Assembly: GCA_002973635.1 (NCBI GenBank)
Contig: CP027224.1
Location: 6,001-70,000, forward strand
Length of the DNA stretch: 64,000 nucleotides
From: Lysinibacillus sp. B2A1
Lineage (GTDB): Bacteria; Bacillota; Bacilli; Bacillales_A; Planococcaceae
Direction of reading: 5' to 3'
Under the pieces are notes generated by a model. The model was given only the letters and a program-made list of their open reading frames with translations, was not told the origin of the DNA and did no database searches. This document shows, piece by piece, positions 60,140 to 64,000 of the stretch. The position numbers and the translations under genes were made by a program. Every line of letters starts with the position of its first letter. Position 1 is the first letter of the stretch.

Positions 60140-61927
60140 TTGACGTATCAAGCATTTTATCGTGTGTATCGACCGCAATCATTTCGAGAAATGTCTGGCC
60201 AGGCACATGTCAAAAGAACGCTACAAAATGCTCTCCTAGCAAACAAAACCACACATGCTTATTTGTTTTCTGGTCCAAGAGGAACGGGGAAAACAAGTAC
60301 AGCTAAGATTTTTGCAAAAGCTTTGAATTGTGAGCGAGCACCATCGAACGAGCCATGTAACGAATGTGCCACTTGTTTAAGTATTACAGATGGGTCGCAT
60401 CCTGATGTGATTGAATTTGACGCAGCATCTAATTCTCGAGTTGAAGAAATACGTGATATTATCGAGAAAGTTCGATTTGCTCCTGCTAGTAGCAGATATA
60501 AAGTGTATATTATCGATGAAGTGCATATGCTTTCTACAAGTGCCTTCAATGCACTTTTAAAAACATTAGAAGAACCACCTCCACATGCTGTTTTTATTTT
60601 GGCGACAACAGAGCCTCATAAATTACCTGCAACCATTATCTCACGTTGCCAACGCTTTGATTTCAAGCGACTTTCAACTAATGATATTATCGAACGAATG
60701 AAGGTTGTATTAGAGGACATCGAACTACCGTATGAGGAACAAGGTTTGAAGGTTATTGCGCAATCTGCTGCTGGTGGTATGCGTGATGCATTAAGTTTAC
60801 TAGATCAGGTTGTCTCTTTCAGTGGAGAGAAGCTAAAGCTTGAGGATACATTACTTGTAACAGGTTCGATTAGTCAGGAAGTTTTTTATGACTTAGCAGA
60901 AGCCTTAAAAGTAAAAGATGTTGCTCAAATGCTTGCATTATTAGAACAACTTATCGCAGATGGCAAGGATCCACTTCGTCTTTCAGAGGACTTGATTACA
61001 TTTTTCCGCGACTTATTATTGCTACAAACAAGTGATGATTTAGCTGAACTATTAGAGCTAGTTTCACCAGAAGAACGAGTATTTACATTAGCGCATGATT
61101 TTGCACCTGATTTACTATATGGCTACATAGATATTTTAGCTAAAACACAGCAAGAAATGCGATTCTCCCACCATACAAAAATATATTTAGAAACAGCATT
61201 ACTTAAAATGGTACAGTTTTCGGGTGGGCTAGTTAGTCAAACAACCACTTCAGTTGAAGCGGCTTTGAGTCCAGAACTTGCCCAAAAGATAGTAGCGCTT
61301 GAGCAAATGGTACAACAATTGTCAGCACAATTACAGGCTGGAGCTGCTGGACAACAGATGCAAGCACCAAAGGAACAACGGCCACGAGCAAAAAGCCCAA
61401 ATGGCTATAAAGCACCAACAGGGCGGATACAAGAGGTGCTAAAGGATGCCACCAAACAAGATGTTCACCTCATTAAATCAGTCTGGGCACAAGCGTTAAA
61501 CCAAATGCAAAAGTCGCAATCCGCTCTTTTAGCAGAAGCTGAACCCGTAGCGGCATCTTCGAGTGCATTTGTGTTAAAATTCAAGTATGATATTCATTGT
61601 CAAATGGTTGCTGATAATCAGTCTCTAAAAGCTCACTTCACACAATTAATTGCAGGGCAAACTGGTACAACATATGAAATGCTTTGTACCCCTGAAGAAA
61701 CTTGGTTAAAATTACGTGAAGAGTTTATTCGTGATCACGGTTTGCAACAGCAGAAAAAATCTCAAACAGCGACCGATCATGAGGTGGAATTATTAGAGCC
61801 ACCACCAGCAGGAATGCCTGATGAGCCGTTTATCGATGATGCTCAACCACTTGCCTCACAAGATCCACTTGTGACAGAGGCAGAAAAGTTGTTTGGTAAA
61901 GATTTTATAGAAATTGTTGAAGATTAA
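60140..61927 (+). CDS. dnaX: DNA polymerase III subunits gamma and tau
   Basis: 595 residues, TTG start behind AAAGGAGAGG. Clamp-loader ATPase with Walker A GPRGTGKT (45-52), zinc cysteines C64, C73, C76, C79, Walker B IIDEVHML, sensor ATTEPHK. The C-terminal tau part (about 380-595) is less conserved and Gln/Ala-rich. Head of the dnaX-yaaK-recR operon. Confidence 0.97.
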   Translation: MTYQAFYRVYRPQSFREMSGQAHVKRTLQNALLANKTTHAYLFSGPRGTGKTSTAKIFAKALNCERAPSNEPCNECATCLSITDGSHPDVIEFDAASNSRVEEIRDIIEKVRFAPASSRYKVYIIDEVHMLSTSAFNALLKTLEEPPPHAVFILATTEPHKLPATIISRCQRFDFKRLSTNDIIERMKVVLEDIELPYEEQGLKVIAQSAAGGMRDALSLLDQVVSFSGEKLKLEDTLLVTGSISQEVFYDLAEALKVKDVAQMLALLEQLIADGKDPLRLSEDLITFFRDLLLLQTSDDLAELLELVSPEERVFTLAHDFAPDLLYGYIDILAKTQQEMRFSHHTKIYLETALLKMVQFSGGLVSQTTTSVEAALSPELAQKIVALEQMVQQLSAQLQAGAAGQQMQAPKEQRPRAKSPNGYKAPTGRIQEVLKDATKQDVHLIKSVWAQALNQMQKSQSALLAEAEPVAASSSAFVLKFKYDIHCQMVADNQSLKAHFTQLIAGQTGTTYEMLCTPEETWLKLREEFIRDHGLQQQKKSQTATDHEVELLEPPPAGMPDEPFIDDAQPLASQDPLVTEAEKLFGKDFIEIVED

Positions 61928-61948
61928 TCATTTAGGAGGAATATGTTT

Positions 61949-62263
61949 ATGCGTGGAATGGGAAATATGCAAGGTATGATGAAAAAAATGCAAAAAATGC
62001 AAAAGGAAATGATGGAAGCTCAAGAGGCCTTAAATGCAGAGCAATTTGAAGGTGTAGCTGGCGGTGGTATGGTAAAAGTAATTGTTACTGGCCAACGTGA
62101 AGTTGTAGAAGTGAATCTTGATTCTTCAGTAGTAGATCCTGATGATATCGAAATGCTTCAAGATTTAATTGTTGTTGCTACAAATGAAGCACTGAAAAAA
62201 GTAGACGAAAAAACAAATGCAACAATGGGTAAATTCACTCAAGGCATGAACCTTCCATTCTAG
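61949..62263 (+). CDS. yaaK: YbaB/EbfC family nucleoid-associated protein
   Basis: 104 residues from ATG 61949, eight bases after AGGAGGA; ATG 61943 is too close. Methionine-rich helix ([19 protein letters not shown]) followed by the YbaB core ([18 protein letters not shown]). Binds DNA as a dimer. Between dnaX and recR as in most bacteria. Confidence 0.95.
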   Translation: MRGMGNMQGMMKKMQKMQKEMMEAQEALNAEQFEGVAGGGMVKVIVTGQREVVEVNLDSSVVDPDDIEMLQDLIVVATNEALKKVDEKTNATMGKFTQGMNLPF

Positions 62264-62274
62264 GAGGTAAGTAA

Positions 62275-62871
62275 ATGTACTACCCAGAACCAATATCAAA
62301 ACTAATAGATAGTTTTATGAAATTGCCAGGTATCGGGCCGAAAACCGCGGCTCGACTGGCGTTTTTTGTGTTAACGATGAAAGAAGACGATGTTTTATCC
62401 TTTTCTAAGTCACTTATTGACGCTAAACGAAATTTAAGCTATTGCTCTGTATGTGGCAACATAACTGATGTAGACCCATGTCACATTTGTACAGATAAGC
62501 AACGGAATCATTCAATTATCTGTGTTGTACAAGATACAAAAGATGTAATAGCGATGGAGAAAATGCGTGACTACAATGGTATGTATCATGTACTGCAAGG
62601 GGCTATATCACCAATGGATGGTATTGGTCCAGAGGATATTAATGTTGCCTCATTGTTAGTTCGTTTGCAGGATGAAACAGTTCAGGAGTTAATCTTAGCT
62701 ACGAATTCCACTATCGAGGGCGAGGCAACAGCTATGTATATCTCCCGTCTAGTAAAACCCTCTGGTATTCGAACAACTCGTATTGCGCATGGACTACCAG
62801 TAGGCGGAGATTTAGAATATGCAGATGAAGTTACGTTATCGAAGGCAATGGAAGGTCGCCGAGAATTATGA
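62275..62871 (+). CDS. recR: Recombination mediator RecR
   Basis: 198 residues. HhH segment ([14 protein letters not shown]), zinc C57/C60/C69/C72, Toprim domain ([14 protein letters not shown]) and a Walker-like end. Ring-forming protein that with RecO loads RecA at gaps. Confidence 0.97.
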   Translation: MYYPEPISKLIDSFMKLPGIGPKTAARLAFFVLTMKEDDVLSFSKSLIDAKRNLSYCSVCGNITDVDPCHICTDKQRNHSIICVVQDTKDVIAMEKMRDYNGMYHVLQGAISPMDGIGPEDINVASLLVRLQDETVQELILATNSTIEGEATAMYISRLVKPSGIRTTRIAHGLPVGGDLEYADEVTLSKAMEGRREL

Positions 62872-62884
62872 GTGAGGGATTAAT

Positions 62885-63100
62885 ATGTTCTTCCGCAGTA
62901 AGAGAAAGTTAAAAAAAGAATTCGATGACAGGCTTGTGAGTCTAATTAAAGAAACAAAAGAAGATTTACAGCAGGCAAAAATAATTGAAGAGTTATTAGA
63001 TGATTATGATTTAGAATTAATTGCTCAACGAAAAGCAGCGGAGAGCATTCATTACTATTTATTTAAAGAAGCTAGAATACGAAGAGTATTAATTAAATAA
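62885..63100 (+). CDS. yaaL: YaaL, DUF2508 family protein
   Basis: 71 residues, highly charged and helical (RSKRKLKKEFDDRLVSLIKE). Conserved between recR and bofA in Bacilli. Function unknown. Confidence 0.9.
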   Translation: MFFRSKRKLKKEFDDRLVSLIKETKEDLQQAKIIEELLDDYDLELIAQRKAAESIHYYLFKEARIRRVLIK

Positions 63101-63174
63101 TAGTCTTTTAAACTCATAGAAGCAAAACAGGAATCATAAACTTTCATAATTATATCATTTAAGGGGGAAACCTG

Positions 63175-63447
63175 ATGTCATGGTTAGTAATTATGAGTTT
63201 TAGTGTACCTGTAGTGCTTCTTTTTCTTTATGTAATAATTAGACATGCTAAAATGGGTAAAATTTTAGAAGGAATGTCCGTTTTTTGGTTTAGATTTGCT
63301 TTTGCTTTTCTTCTATTATTTATTATTCATTTGAGTATGGGATATGTAGGCTATAATATACCTATCAATCTTTTTTCTGTCTTAACTATCGCTATACTAG
63401 GTATACCGGGCGTGTTAGGAATAACAGCTTTAATATTTTTCTTATAA
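63175..63447 (+). CDS. bofA: BofA, inhibitor of pro-sigma-K processing
   Basis: 90 residues with three hydrophobic segments and the conserved C-terminal block GIPGVLGITALIFFL. In sporulating cells BofA holds the SpoIVFB protease inactive in the forespore membrane. Its presence implies endospore formation. Position before an rRNA operon matches B. subtilis. Confidence 0.93.
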   Translation: MSWLVIMSFSVPVVLLFLYVIIRHAKMGKILEGMSVFWFRFAFAFLLLFIIHLSMGYVGYNIPINLFSVLTIAILGIPGVLGITALIFFL

Positions 63448-63452
63448 AAAGC

Positions 63453-63480
63453 TTGCATAATAAAAATATTATGGTATAGT
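63453..63480 (+). promoter_or_regulatory. rRNA promoter P1, third locus
   Basis: TTGCAT, a 16-base spacer, then TATAGT, right after bofA. Confidence 0.6.
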
Positions 63481-63544
63481 AATAGGAGTCGCCAAGATAA
63501 CTGTTGAAATGTAAACAAATTAAATTGAAATTGAAATTTAATTG

Positions 63545-63573
63545 TTGACAAGTAGTTGTGAGTGCGATATACT
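63545..63573 (+). promoter_or_regulatory. rRNA promoter P2, third locus
   Basis: TTGACA, a 17-base spacer, then TATACT. The leader starting GAACCTTGAAAACTGAAC at about 63607 is shared with the other two loci. Confidence 0.85.
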
Positions 63574-63738
63574 ATAAGAGTTGCTGTTGAGAAACGGCGG
63601 CGAAATGAACCTTGAAAACTGAACAAGCAAAACGTAATCAATAAAGTTTTTAGTAGCTAGCTTCTGCTAGTGAACAAAACAAAAATTTTGGACATCAAAA
63701 TTGATGCCAGCAAAACAATTTGAGCTAATCAAATTTCT

Positions 63739-64000
63739 TTTATGGAGAGTTTGATCCTGGCTCAGGACGAACGCTGGCGGCGTGCCTAATACATGCAAGT
63801 CGAGCGAACAGAGAAGGAGCTTGCTCCTTTGACGTTAGCGGCGGACGGGTGAGTAACACGTGGGCAACCTACCCTATAGTTTGGGATAACTCCGGGAAAC
63901 CGGGGCTAATACCGAATAATTTATTTCATCTCATGGTGAAATACTGAAAGACGGTTTCGGCTGTCGCTATAGGATGGGCCCGCGGCGCATTAGCTAGTTG
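63739..64000 (+). rRNA. 16S rRNA, 5' part (cut by window end)
   Basis: The first 262 nt from TTTATGGAGAG to GCATTAGCTAGTTG. Identical to the first locus and differing from the second at its three variant sites. Whether the rest is intact lies outside the window. Confidence 0.95.

Overview
The window is a low-GC Firmicutes chromosome segment just clockwise of the replication origin, most likely Lysinibacillus (sphaericus/fusiformis group). It runs from the gyrB 3' end and gyrA through guaB, dacA, pdxST, serS, dgk-dck, tadA, scRNA, dnaX, yaaK, recR, yaaL and bofA to an rRNA operon. This is the Bacillus subtilis order near oriC, broken up by accessory blocks. The 16S 5' sequence and protein similarities recalled from memory fit Lysinibacillus; no database was searched.

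Layout: 1-3900 carries gyrB/gyrA and a degenerate HD-GYP protein. 4100-5540 is an IS110-family element with a candidate bridge-RNA leader. 6258-8042 and 11204-12739 are two rRNA loci in which only about 437 nt of 16S and 482 nt of 23S are present. The first also has tRNA-Ile and tRNA-Ala; in the second the 16S and 23S pieces are fused directly. This is either an assembly collapse or a real deletion. Between the two lie a group II intron remnant, two pseudogenes and a patatin-like lipase. 13031-22530 carries guaB, dacA, asnO, the pdxR/pdxST divergon and T-box-regulated serS.

22900-44800 is an aromatic-catabolism island. A LysR regulator diverges from a five-gene branched-chain-amino-acid-type ABC transporter. 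Next come a PaaI-like thioesterase and a long phenylacetyl-CoA operon: paaK, ferredoxin reductase, ferredoxin, paaABCD, EthD, paaF, paaG, aldehyde dehydrogenase, paaH, paaJ. A third enoyl-CoA hydratase, a PaaX repressor, a second thioesterase, a FabK/nitronate-monooxygenase-like flavoprotein and a hexapeptide gamma-carbonic-anhydrase-like protein follow. No paaE or fused paaZ is visible, and the genes present suggest replacements.

45000-50150 holds tadA and two metal modules: an ArsR/CzrA-like repressor with a CDF zinc exporter, and csoR-copZ-copA. Both have readable operators. 50299-59250 has two deoxynucleoside kinases, a LOG-family protein with an odd start codon, a soluble PAS chemoreceptor, an MFS exporter, an RraA-like protein, a glutamate symporter and a GlnK/GlnL-type two-component system. 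59405-64000 has tRNA-Ser, the SRP RNA, dnaX-yaaK-recR-yaaL-bofA and the start of a third rRNA operon.

No wholly novel multi-gene system is evident. The most notable points are the non-standard paa gene set, the IS110 leader RNA candidate, the truncated rRNA loci, the intron remnant behind a 5S terminator, and the very long palindrome over the zinc-efflux promoter.
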